A stretch of DNA of 64,000 bases from Vibrio hannami (lineage in GTDB: Bacteria; Pseudomonadota; Gammaproteobacteria; Enterobacterales; Vibrionaceae), in contig NZ_JARQZP010000003.1 in assembly GCF_029589055.1 (NCBI RefSeq), forward strand, positions 434,001 to 498,000, written 5' to 3'. This document shows positions 36,084 to 44,622 of the stretch, in pieces (position 1 is the stretch's first letter; the number at the start of each line of letters is the position of its first letter). A program made the position numbers and the translations under genes. The notes under the pieces were generated by a model that was not told where the DNA came from, ran no database searches, and saw only the letters and a program-made list of their open reading frames with translations.

Positions 36084-38384
36084 ATGCTAGGTATCACGGG
36101 TTGTTCCTGGTGGAGGATATCTATTGTCCTATTCATACAGGTAATATTCTCATCTTCGATAATTATATTATCTCATTCTTATCTCTCAATAGAACTAGGG
36201 AATGGGCTCAGTATTCTTGTAACCATCCTATCTTGCTTTTTGGGTTCATATACATTTTTACTCTATTTAAAGAATGAAAATGATAAACATATAAAAATAG
36301 TAAGAGATATCCTCGATACAATTACTGATGTTATTGTTATAAAAGATTACGACGGTAATTTTGTGTTTTGCAATGATACGGTTGCAAAACTATACGGTAG
36401 CACGCCGGAAGACATGGTTGGGAAAGACGATTTCTATTTTACCAAAAACAAAGAGCAGGCAGACTTTTTCAGAGAGAACGTGCGGTCAATAATGCGGCGC
36501 TTTGTGAAGCAAGAAGTTTACGAAAACTCTACAGATGCAAACACTGGGGAGGTTCGCCACTTTCAGTCAATTAAGATTCCATTTCGTGATAGTCAGAATC
36601 AGCTAAAGATAGTTGTAATTGCAAAAGATATTACCGATATAACAAGGCTAAAAGAAGAAGCAGATAGGAATAAAGCGCGTCTGGAGCATGTATTAGAGGT
36701 GTCTCAAGAAGGTCTCTGGGAATGGAATACAAAAACCAACCAGGTGTTACACAATGAGCAATGGGAAACCATTACAGGGATTAAAAGAAGCGATAACTCT
36801 TTTAAGGAATTTGAGGGATGCATACTAGAAGAAGATAAGCCAAAGGTTTTTCAGGCTTTGGATAAGCTTGTAAAGCAAAACCATCCTTACGATATCGAGT
36901 TTCGTATGAAAAGGCCTGATGGCAAAATTATCTGGATATGGGATCGTGGACAGGTCGCAGAGTATGATCATGAGAGAAATCCACTCTGGCTTGTTGGCAT
37001 TGCCCAAGATATTACCTCTGAAAAGACAAATCAAATTAAAATAAATAACTTAGCATACAAAGATCAGCTTACGGGCTTGATGAATCGTACTCAGCTAGAA
37101 GTTAAATTAAGAGAAATTACAGACTCAAACGTATGCCGGAATGCATTCAGCGCTGTACTGTTTTTAGATTTGGATAGATTCAAGTTGCTCAATGATAGTT
37201 ATGGCCACCATATGGGCGATGTGCTATTAAAAACCGTAGCAGAACGATTAAAAATGATAGCCCAGGAGAAGGAAATCGTTTCAAGGTTTGGTGGGGACGA
37301 ATTTGTGATCATCTTACCTTGTATCGACAAAAAACAGACGAATGCGTTTCGTATTGCTAAGCAGCGTGCAGATGCCATTATTAACGAAATTTCGGATGCT
37401 TTCACACTTCAAAGCGAACTGCAGGATATAAAAATAGAATATGCAATTACCGGAAGTATTGGTGGTGTTGTATTTCAGTCTGGAAAGATAACAGCGGGTA
37501 AAGTATTGCAACTAGCAGATACAGCCCTGTATCGTACCAAGGCCGCAGGCGGACACTCATCTCAAATCTATGATGTAAGTATGCATGATGATCTAAGGTA
37601 CACAAGCGAGCTTCAAAAGGCTATGCATCACTCTATAATCGAGCGGGACTTCTGTATTTACCTTCAACCAAAATACGATATTAGCGAGAAAATTGTAGGT
37701 GCAGAAGCACTGGTTAGATGGAACCACCCTGAGTTAGGTTTACTTGGGCCAGCTTCGTTTATCGATATAGCAGAAGAGAGTAATATGATCTTACCTATTG
37801 GCAAGATTGTGCTCGAACAGGCTTGCCAACAGTTGAAGCTTTGGCAGTCGGATGATTCGACAAAAGAGTTTGAAATTTCGATCAATTTAAGTGCTAAACA
37901 GATTTGGCAAAACCTGTTTGTTGATGACTTTATTGATACGGTGGAATCTTATCAAATTGACCATGCAAAGCTTGTTGCTGAAGTTACAGAGTCAGTTTTA
38001 ATACAAGATATCAGTGATGCCACTGAAAAATTAACAAAGCTACGTGAGTATGGTGTCTCTATCTCGTTAGATGACTTTGGTACGGGCTATTCATCATTAA
38101 GTTATTTGCGATCACTTCCTATCGATGAAATTAAAATTGATAAATCTTTTATTAAGGACGTGACGACAAATAAACAAGACTTGTTAATGGTTAAATCTAT
38201 CATTGAGTTGGCGGAAAATTTTGAGATTGACCTGGTGTCGGAGGGAGTAGAGCGGGAAGAGCAGTTAGAACTGTTAAAATCACTAGGGGTTGAAAAGTAT
38301 CAAGGATTTTATTTCAGCAAGCCGTTATCGACTAATGCTATGAAGGATTTAATTGCGTCCAGGTGCTCTAATAAAAACGAATAA
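36084..38384 (+). CDS. PAS-PAS-GGDEF-EAL cyclic-di-GMP protein
   Basis: 766 residues. Two membrane helices (about 10-30 and 38-58) anchor it in the inner membrane. Two PAS domains follow (about 70-190 and 200-315; FVFCNDTVAKLYG, PYDIEFRMKRPDG). The GGDEF domain has an intact RFGGDEFVI (residue about 412) with LFLDLDRFKLLND. The EAL domain has GAEALVRWNHP (about 540), DDFGTGYSSLSYL and SEGVE. Both diguanylate cyclase and phosphodiesterase motifs look complete, so the net output cannot be predicted. It stands alone. Confidence 0.9.
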   Translation: MLGITGCSWWRISIVLFIQVIFSSSIIILSHSYLSIELGNGLSILVTILSCFLGSYTFLLYLKNENDKHIKIVRDILDTITDVIVIKDYDGNFVFCNDTVAKLYGSTPEDMVGKDDFYFTKNKEQADFFRENVRSIMRRFVKQEVYENSTDANTGEVRHFQSIKIPFRDSQNQLKIVVIAKDITDITRLKEEADRNKARLEHVLEVSQEGLWEWNTKTNQVLHNEQWETITGIKRSDNSFKEFEGCILEEDKPKVFQALDKLVKQNHPYDIEFRMKRPDGKIIWIWDRGQVAEYDHERNPLWLVGIAQDITSEKTNQIKINNLAYKDQLTGLMNRTQLEVKLREITDSNVCRNAFSAVLFLDLDRFKLLNDSYGHHMGDVLLKTVAERLKMIAQEKEIVSRFGGDEFVIILPCIDKKQTNAFRIAKQRADAIINEISDAFTLQSELQDIKIEYAITGSIGGVVFQSGKITAGKVLQLADTALYRTKAAGGHSSQIYDVSMHDDLRYTSELQKAMHHSIIERDFCIYLQPKYDISEKIVGAEALVRWNHPELGLLGPASFIDIAEESNMILPIGKIVLEQACQQLKLWQSDDSTKEFEISINLSAKQIWQNLFVDDFIDTVESYQIDHAKLVAEVTESVLIQDISDATEKLTKLREYGVSISLDDFGTGYSSLSYLRSLPIDEIKIDKSFIKDVTTNKQDLLMVKSIIELAENFEIDLVSEGVEREEQLELLKSLGVEKYQGFYFSKPLSTNAMKDLIASRCSNKNE

Positions 38385-38459
38385 AATATGAGTTGTGAAG
38401 TTGAAAGCGGCTAATTCTCAAAGTAAGAAAGAGGCGTGACTTTTCCTGATTAATTGGTA

Positions 38460-38484
38460 GCTCGGCAAGAATGTCTTGCCGAGC
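38460..38484. terminator. Strong hairpin between convergent genes
   Basis: The perfect 11-base arms GCTCGGCAAGA / TCTTGCCGAGC surround a 3-base loop. It lies between the GGDEF-EAL gene and the convergent PH-like gene and is probably a shared terminator. Confidence 0.7.
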
Positions 38485-38525
38485 CCCCTAGTAATAGCAT
38501 TCTAGTTCCACCATGTACTCAAGGA

Positions 38526-38894
38526 TCAGATAATACCAGCGCTTAATACTTTCGCGATTTTAGATACATCTGTGCCTTTAAGGAAGTTGATTTCCAGTTC
38601 ACCAACACCCGATGCCCAGATTTTAAACTCTGCATCAAGATCAAAGGTTCCGGCGCTTTCTATAGAAAATGCAGTGATTTTACTGAAAGGTAAAACGAAG
38701 AATTCTTTCTTTTTGCCACGAATGCCCTGAACGTCAACGGTGATTAGACGTTTGTTAGTCAGAACGACCATATCTCGAACCGTTTTGTATTCGCACTTAA
38801 CTTGTTCACCTTCGGTCATCATAAACCCGTAGGTTTCTATACCTGCACCAACTTCTTGCTCGGTTAATCCTGCGATTTTCAATCCCTTAAACAT
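38526..38894 (-). CDS. PH-domain-like small protein (bPH/YvbH-type)
   Basis: A 122-residue protein. EQVKCEYKTVRDMVVLTNKRLITVDVQGIRGKKKEFFVLPFSKITAFSIES is the signature of bacterial pleckstrin-homology-like proteins. They form ring-shaped oligomers, but a cellular role is not established. It has no signal peptide and stands alone. Confidence 0.8.
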   Translation of the reverse strand: MFKGLKIAGLTEQEVGAGIETYGFMMTEGEQVKCEYKTVRDMVVLTNKRLITVDVQGIRGKKKEFFVLPFSKITAFSIESAGTFDLDAEFKIWASGVGELEINFLKGTDVSKIAKVLSAGII

Positions 38895-39000
38895 GTATCC
38901 ACCTTTGATTTGTAATGAGAGTCTATATGATAAAGGTAAATTAATTATTCTAGATAACAGTTATTTGTAAAACTGTAAGATATTTCAAAATGTTAGTTAA

Positions 39001-39780
39001 TTACCTGTAATAATCTATAGAATAGTCATTCAGAATTTTTTTATACTCTTCTGTCTTTTTAAATTTGGCCATTTCATTGGCAAACAGCTTAGCTAGTCCA
39101 TTGTCATTTATTCGCGCGAAAACGAGATAATTATCAAGCGAGCTTTGCAGCAGGGGCTGAAGAAAGCTTATTTTATCTAATACACCTAGTTGATTGGCTG
39201 CGTTAGTGACATCCGTAATATTTCCTATCGCTATAGGAAGGCGTTTATGTACTATTTTTAATACGAGTTGTCTTTCGTGAATGGAGGTTTCATCTTTACT
39301 TAGATAGTCAGCATGGTCAAACTCATGGTCATATAAAAATGCTTTAACGTTGCCTATCGTATATCCTTCAAGATCACGCAAGTTACCAGTGTATTTAAAT
39401 TTATCTGCATTTTCTTTCAAACAAAAGAAGGCGATATGTGAGCTGGACATAATATTATCTTTGACGAAAATTCCAAACTCATTCCTTTCTTCGGTATAAG
39501 CCATATAGGTAATCGCATTAGCTTTTCCTGTCTTCAGCATGTCTATGGCTCTTTTCCATGGGTAACTTTCAAACCGAACAGAGATATTTAGTCTTTCCGC
39601 AACCGCGGTGACCAAGTCAACATGTAACCCTGAATGCTTTCCTTCAATTTCCATTTCATAGGGGGGCCATTGCCCATGCGCACGAACTACCAGAATATCG
39701 CGATTCACATTCTCTTGAGCCCATAAGAGAGGGCTAATAGAAATTAATATAGAGAACAGAATAATAGAGAAAGCTTTCAT
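39001..39780 (-). CDS. Periplasmic solute-binding protein (SBP family 3, amino-acid type)
   Basis: 259 residues. Signal peptide MKAFSIILFSILISISPLLWAQE. The mature chain follows the PBPb pattern: PPYEMEIEGKHSGLHVDLVTAVAERLNISVRFESYPWKRAIDMLKTGKANAITYMAYTEERNEF. No transporter genes are adjacent. Similar orphan proteins of Vibrio and Shewanella are common and may feed signalling proteins instead. The ligand is unknown. Confidence 0.8.
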   Translation of the reverse strand: MKAFSIILFSILISISPLLWAQENVNRDILVVRAHGQWPPYEMEIEGKHSGLHVDLVTAVAERLNISVRFESYPWKRAIDMLKTGKANAITYMAYTEERNEFGIFVKDNIMSSSHIAFFCLKENADKFKYTGNLRDLEGYTIGNVKAFLYDHEFDHADYLSKDETSIHERQLVLKIVHKRLPIAIGNITDVTNAANQLGVLDKISFLQPLLQSSLDNYLVFARINDNGLAKLFANEMAKFKKTEEYKKILNDYSIDYYR

Positions 39781-39948
39781 ATCGCCTTAGGAAATGAAGG
39801 TGAACAATTTATATCGGCAAGGCTCATGGGTAGCGACGAGATTGTGTCACTACATGATATATGCTGATAAACCATCTACCATAAAGGTTGGGTTACGAGC
39901 ATAGAGTTGTCAATGTTTGATGAAATATGGCCTTATATTAACCATCTA

Positions 39949-40368
39949 TTAATCATTGAAAAAACTATCTACCACGTGCTTTATCTCATTCTCAGTTACA
40001 TCACCGTTTAATGGTTCTTTGTATAACGGATCTGTGACAACAAATGTCAGTCCGGCTGTTATTCCGACGATCTGAATAAGTATGTTTCTTGTCGTCTCGT
40101 CTGAGCGCCAAACTTTAACCTGGACTTCAACGATTAAGTTATGTTGTATTTGAGAATAATCTTTAACCTTATTGATTAGTGACTCATTTGCATGGCGCAT
40201 AACATCTCTGTTGCGCAAGATTAGGTGATGGGCGGGATTTCTCAAATACACTCCATGGTTTTTTTGATGGCATGCAACTGAGTGTTTTCCGTAAAGGCGA
40301 TGATCAGATTCCAATCGTGTTACGAGGGGCACCAAATGAGCAATCTGCGTGTAACAATAAATTAACAT
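39949..40368 (-). CDS. Hypothetical protein
   Basis: A 139-residue open frame, not recognised. It ends NILIQIVGITAGLTFVVTDPLYKEPLNGDVTENEIKHVVDSFFND, with a hydrophobic patch that is not a clear membrane helix. No good ribosome site is seen at the ATG; the first residues may not be real. It lies divergent from hppD. Confidence 0.35.
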   Translation of the reverse strand: MLIYCYTQIAHLVPLVTRLESDHRLYGKHSVACHQKNHGVYLRNPAHHLILRNRDVMRHANESLINKVKDYSQIQHNLIVEVQVKVWRSDETTRNILIQIVGITAGLTFVVTDPLYKEPLNGDVTENEIKHVVDSFFND

Positions 40369-40584
40369 TTAATGCTGGGTTGTAAATCATAGCAATTTTT
40401 TACTCATTGATAGTTTGCACCTTTCTTTTCGAGTTATGCAGGTGTAACAAATTACGTACATACTGACAGGTTTTCACCGCGCTCGTTCATTTCCTTCCAT
40501 ACATTCCATTATCTCCGCTTGTGGGCCAATTTTAATTGAGGGCAAAAAAACAACTAAATGCCGATAGATACGAGGAGACAGTTC

Positions 40585-41658
40585 ATGGTGGATACACACA
40601 ACCCACTTGGCACGGATGGATTCGAGTTTGTTGAATACACTGCTGTTGACCACAAGGGAATTGAGCAGCTTAAAACGCTGTTTGTGTCACTTGGTTTTGC
40701 TGAGATCGCTAAGCATCGCTCAAAAGAGGCTTGGTTGTACCGGCAAGGTGATATCAACTTTATCGTTAATGAACAGCCACACAGTCAGGCAGAGTCGTTC
40801 GCTAAGGTTCATGGCCCGTCGGTTTGCGGTATGGCATTCCGTGTTAAAGAATCAACTACTGCCATGGAGCAAGCGCTCAAGAGCGGAGGTGAAGAGTACA
40901 AAACAGAAATCGGGCCAATGGAGCTGAGTATACCTGCCATTTATGGTATCGGTGAAAGCCTGCTTTATTTTGTAGATCGCTATGGCAAACAGAGCATCTA
41001 TGACGTGGATTTCCGATTCTATGATGATGCTGAAGAACGCATGGCGAAAGCTGATGTTGGCCTCTATGAAATCGACCACCTTACGCACAATGTTAAGCAA
41101 GGCAATATGGACGTATGGTCCGGGTTTTATGAGCGTATCGGTAACTTCCGAGAGATTCGCTATTTCGACATTGAAGGGAAATTGACAGGCCTTGTGAGCC
41201 GTGCCATGACATCTCCATGTGGCAAAATCCGAATTCCTATCAATGAGTCTTCAGACGATAAATCACAGATTGAAGAGTTCATTCGTGAGTACAACGGTGA
41301 GGGGATTCAACATATTGCACTCTCAACTGATGACATCTACACAACCGTGAAAACTCTGCGTGATCGCGGCATGGATTTTATGCCAACCCCAGACACCTAT
41401 TACGAGAAAGTGGATCAGCGTGTGAAAGGCCACAGTGAAGACACGAATAGGCTGCGCGACCTGCGTGTACTGATTGACGGTGCACCAGACAAAGATGGCA
41501 TTTTACTGCAAATTTTCACACAGACTGTAATCGGGCCTGTGTTCTTCGAAATTATCCAGCGTAAAGGCAACGAAGGTTTTGGCGAAGGTAACTTCAAGGC
41601 GTTGTTTGAATCGATTGAAGAGGACCAGATTCGTCGAGGAGTATTAGGCGATGCATAA
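40585..41658 (+). CDS. hppD: 4-hydroxyphenylpyruvate dioxygenase
   Basis: 357 residues. The start is set at ATG 40585 (MVDTHNPLGTDGFEFVEY), with a GAGGAG site eight bases before. It oxidises 4-hydroxyphenylpyruvate to homogentisate. The iron ligands are His in YEIDHLTHNV, His in GIQHIALST and Glu in GPVFFEIIQRKGNEGFGEGNF, near the C-terminus. The length is normal. It is first gene of hppD-hmgA-fahA-maiA and overlaps hmgA by eight bases. Confidence 0.95.
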   Translation: MVDTHNPLGTDGFEFVEYTAVDHKGIEQLKTLFVSLGFAEIAKHRSKEAWLYRQGDINFIVNEQPHSQAESFAKVHGPSVCGMAFRVKESTTAMEQALKSGGEEYKTEIGPMELSIPAIYGIGESLLYFVDRYGKQSIYDVDFRFYDDAEERMAKADVGLYEIDHLTHNVKQGNMDVWSGFYERIGNFREIRYFDIEGKLTGLVSRAMTSPCGKIRIPINESSDDKSQIEEFIREYNGEGIQHIALSTDDIYTTVKTLRDRGMDFMPTPDTYYEKVDQRVKGHSEDTNRLRDLRVLIDGAPDKDGILLQIFTQTVIGPVFFEIIQRKGNEGFGEGNFKALFESIEEDQIRRGVLGDA

Positions 41659-42796
41659 ATGGATCTCGTTTCCCCATCGGGAGGGGGTATGTTCTAGACA
41701 AGCGCATGCTGATTTCCCTGAAGAGGCAATTTACGAAAGAGAAGCGGGACGAAGTGGTTTTTTTGGCCCTGCCGCTCACTTTCATCACCAACATGCCCCT
41801 ACAGGTTGGTCTGAGTGGGAAGGGAACTTACGCCCTCGCGCTTTTGATTTTAGCCTGGTGGAGAAAGCCAGCCAGATAACGCCTTGGGCCGTGCCTCATC
41901 TTCTCCACAACGCCGACTGCAAAATCCGTGTGTGGCGAATGGATGAGAAGATGGATTTCCTGGTGCGAAATTCTGATGGAGATGAGTTGTTGTTCATTCA
42001 TCAGGGCAGTGCTGAACTCTATTGTGATTATGGTCATTTAGCGGTGAGTGAAGGTGACTACGTGATGATACCGCGCTCAACCAATTGGCGCCTGGAGCCT
42101 AGTGAGTCAATGTTCATTCTGATGATCGAGAATACCGATGCCGCGTATTCTTTGCCAGAAAAAGGCATGGTAGGCAATCATGCGGTGTTTGATCCTGCGG
42201 TACTTGAAATACCTTCAATCAACGATCAGTTCCGCGCTCAGTATTCTGAAAGCCAAACTCAGGTTCAGGTGAAGCGCCACGATAAAGTCAGCGTGATCAG
42301 TTATCCATTCAACCCGCTGGATGCAATTGGTTGGCATGGAGATTTATCCGTGGTGAAAGTTAACTGGCGTGATATTCGACCGCTGATGTCGCATCGTTAT
42401 CACTTGCCACCTTCGGCACACACAACGTTTGTAGGAGCAGGGTTTGTGGTTTGCACATTTGTACCTCGTCCCATTGAGAGCGACCCCGGCGCTTTGAAGG
42501 TGCCGTTTTATCATAATAACGATGACTTCGATGAAGTGCTGTTCTACCACGCAGGGGACTTCTTCAGCCGTGATAACATTGAAGCTGGCATGGTGACTTT
42601 CCATCCAGCTGGGTTCACTCATGGGCCTCATCCAAAAGCCTTTAAGGCGGGTCGGGCACACAAGAAGAAGTTTACCGATGAAGTGGCAGTGATGATCGAT
42701 ACTCGCCATGCACTGCAGTTTTCTGATGAACTCGATAGTGTCGAGAACAAAGAATATGTCTATAGCTGGCAAGAAGCTGCTGATGATAAGAAATAA
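41651..42796 (+). CDS. hmgA: Homogentisate 1,2-dioxygenase
   Basis: 381 residues. It opens the homogentisate ring to maleylacetoacetate using Fe(II). The start MHKWISFPHREGVCSRQAHADFPEEAIYE and the later FYHAGDFFSRDNIEAGMVTFHPAGFTHGPHP match the short bacterial HmgA group (the ligand His and Glu lie in this C-terminal block). The cupin-like lower half is HQGSAELYCDYGHLAVSEGDYVMIPRSTNW. It is translationally coupled to hppD. Confidence 0.93.
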   Translation: MHKWISFPHREGVCSRQAHADFPEEAIYEREAGRSGFFGPAAHFHHQHAPTGWSEWEGNLRPRAFDFSLVEKASQITPWAVPHLLHNADCKIRVWRMDEKMDFLVRNSDGDELLFIHQGSAELYCDYGHLAVSEGDYVMIPRSTNWRLEPSESMFILMIENTDAAYSLPEKGMVGNHAVFDPAVLEIPSINDQFRAQYSESQTQVQVKRHDKVSVISYPFNPLDAIGWHGDLSVVKVNWRDIRPLMSHRYHLPPSAHTTFVGAGFVVCTFVPRPIESDPGALKVPFYHNNDDFDEVLFYHAGDFFSRDNIEAGMVTFHPAGFTHGPHPKAFKAGRAHKKKFTDEVAVMIDTRHALQFSDELDSVENKEYVYSWQEAADDKK

Positions 42797-42805
42797 GGGG
42801 CAAGG

Positions 42806-43843
42806 ATGAAACTAGCAACCAGGAAAAATGGTACTCGCGATGGTTTGTTGATGGTTGTGAGCAAAGATTTAAAACAATGTGTGGCCGCGACAGAAATTTT
42901 TCACGCGATGCACCTTGCGCCAACCATGCAAGTGGCTTTGGATAACTGGGAAAAAGTCGTCCCTCAACTAGAAGAGCTGTATAACGCTTTAAACAAGGGA
43001 GAAGTTTCGGAGGGCGAGGAGTTTGACCCCCACCACCTGGAATCACCTTTGCCACGGGCTTATCAATGGGCAGATGGCAGTGCGTATGTCAATCACGTCG
43101 AACTTGTGCGTAAAGCGCGTGGTGCTGAAATCCCAGAGAGCTTCTGGGTTGATCCTTTAATGTATCAGGGAGGTTCAGATGCGTTTATAGGCCCTTGTGA
43201 CAATATCGAATTTGCGAGCGATGAATGGGGAATCGATTTCGAGGGTGAGGTAGCGATTGTCACCGGAGATGTCCCAATGGGAGTGAGTGCCAAGCAGGCG
43301 CAAAACTCGATTCGCTTGTTGATGCTGGTGAATGATGTATCACTTCGAGGGTTGATTCCTGCTGAGCTGGCAAAAGGATTTGGCTTCTTTCAGTCCAAAC
43401 CTTCTTCAGCATTTTCTCCGGTCGCAGTAACACCGGATGAACTTGGTGAACAATGGCAAGACAGCAAGGTGCATTTGCCGCTTATATCGACCTATAACGA
43501 TACGCCTTTTGGTTGCCCAAATGCGGGAGTCGATATGACCTTCAACTTTACCGAGCTGATTATGCATGCTGCGAAGACTCGTCCATTGTCAGCGGGCACC
43601 ATCATTGGCTCAGGTACAGTTTCAAATAAGCAAGGCACAGACCACGGAACCTCAATTGCCGAAGGTGGTGTCGGATATTCATGCATTGCTGAGGTACGCA
43701 TGATTGAGACCATTCGTGATGGCAAGCCATCTACCCAGTTTATGTCGTTTGGTGACTCAATTCGTTTAGAAATGCTCGATGCAGAGGGTGACTCTATTTT
43801 TGGTGCTATTGACCAAAAGGTTAGCCAATATCGCGAATCATAA
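42806..43843 (+). CDS. fahA: Fumarylacetoacetase (FAH family)
   Basis: 345 residues. It hydrolyses fumarylacetoacetate to fumarate and acetoacetate. The catalytic and metal-binding block is DFEGEVAIVTGDVPMG near residue 145, followed by GFGFFQSKPSSAFSPVAVTPDELG and GTIIGSGTVSN. It belongs to the FAH/2-hydroxyhepta-diene-dioate isomerase fold family, and the pathway context fixes the substrate. It starts ten bases after hmgA, with an AAGG site. Confidence 0.92.
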   Translation: MKLATRKNGTRDGLLMVVSKDLKQCVAATEIFHAMHLAPTMQVALDNWEKVVPQLEELYNALNKGEVSEGEEFDPHHLESPLPRAYQWADGSAYVNHVELVRKARGAEIPESFWVDPLMYQGGSDAFIGPCDNIEFASDEWGIDFEGEVAIVTGDVPMGVSAKQAQNSIRLLMLVNDVSLRGLIPAELAKGFGFFQSKPSSAFSPVAVTPDELGEQWQDSKVHLPLISTYNDTPFGCPNAGVDMTFNFTELIMHAAKTRPLSAGTIIGSGTVSNKQGTDHGTSIAEGGVGYSCIAEVRMIETIRDGKPSTQFMSFGDSIRLEMLDAEGDSIFGAIDQKVSQYRES

Positions 43844-43888
43844 CTGGAGAAGCAGTTAACCAGACAATTATGGGTACAGAGAGGGACT

Positions 43889-44556
43889 ATGAACGATAGC
43901 ATTACACTTTATGGTTATTGGCGATCTTCAGCGGCTTATCGGGTGCGTATTGGCTTGAATCTAAAGCAGCTCAACTATGAATCTAAATCGGTGCATTTGG
44001 TTCGTAATGGTGGAGAGCAACACGATTCACAATATCATGAGCTTAATGCCAGTGAATTGGTGCCAGTGTTAGTGGATGGCGAGCTTCGGCTTAATCAGTC
44101 GCTAGCTATTCTGCAATATCTAGATGAAAGATACACTGACATTTCGATTATTCCAGAGCATACACCGCAACGTTATCAAGCGTTGGCGCTGGCTCAGGAT
44201 ATTGCGATAGAAATTCACCCACTGAACAATCTACGAGTGTTGCAGTACTTGGAGGGGAGCTATCGTGCAATCAGAAAGATAAACAGGATTGGATTCAATA
44301 TTGGGTACATAAGGGGTTCAGCGCGATAGAAGAGAAGTTAGCGAAACACCGAAAGTTATATGGTGATTCGGTGTATAGCCTGACGGATTCGCCCTGTATT
44401 GTAGATATCTGCCTGGTGCCACAAGTCTACAACGCGCTGCGGTTTTATGTAGATATGTCCTCTTATCCATTGATTAACTCGATTGTCGGAGCGTGTAATC
44501 AATTGCCAGCTTTTATCCATGCCATACCTGAGAACCAAGCGGATGCCAACGTATAG
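43889..44556 (+). pseudogene. maiA: Maleylacetoacetate isomerase, frame broken by one base (probably an indel artefact)
   Basis: A zeta-class glutathione-S-transferase that isomerises maleylacetoacetate, between HmgA and FahA in the pathway. The N-terminal frame has the signature LYGYWRSSAAYRVRIGLNLK and LNQSLAILQYLDERY. It goes off frame at a G4 run (44254-44257). One extra G restores LEGELSCNQKDKQDWIQYW...GDSVYSLTDSPCIVDICLVPQVYNALRF, ending at 44556. The total is about 222 residues (family about 215). The last gene of the operon; a terminator follows. Confidence 0.88.
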
Positions 44557-44587
44557 ATTTAAACGCACTAAGAATTAAGGTCTGACT

Positions 44588-44622
44588 AGCCCTCACGGAT
44601 TTCTATCCTTGGAGGGCTTTTT
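44588..44622 (+). terminator. Rho-independent terminator after maiA
   Basis: The stem AGCCCTC / GAGGGCT is followed by five T. It covers the end of the convergent acetoacetyl-CoA synthetase gene as well. Confidence 0.75.
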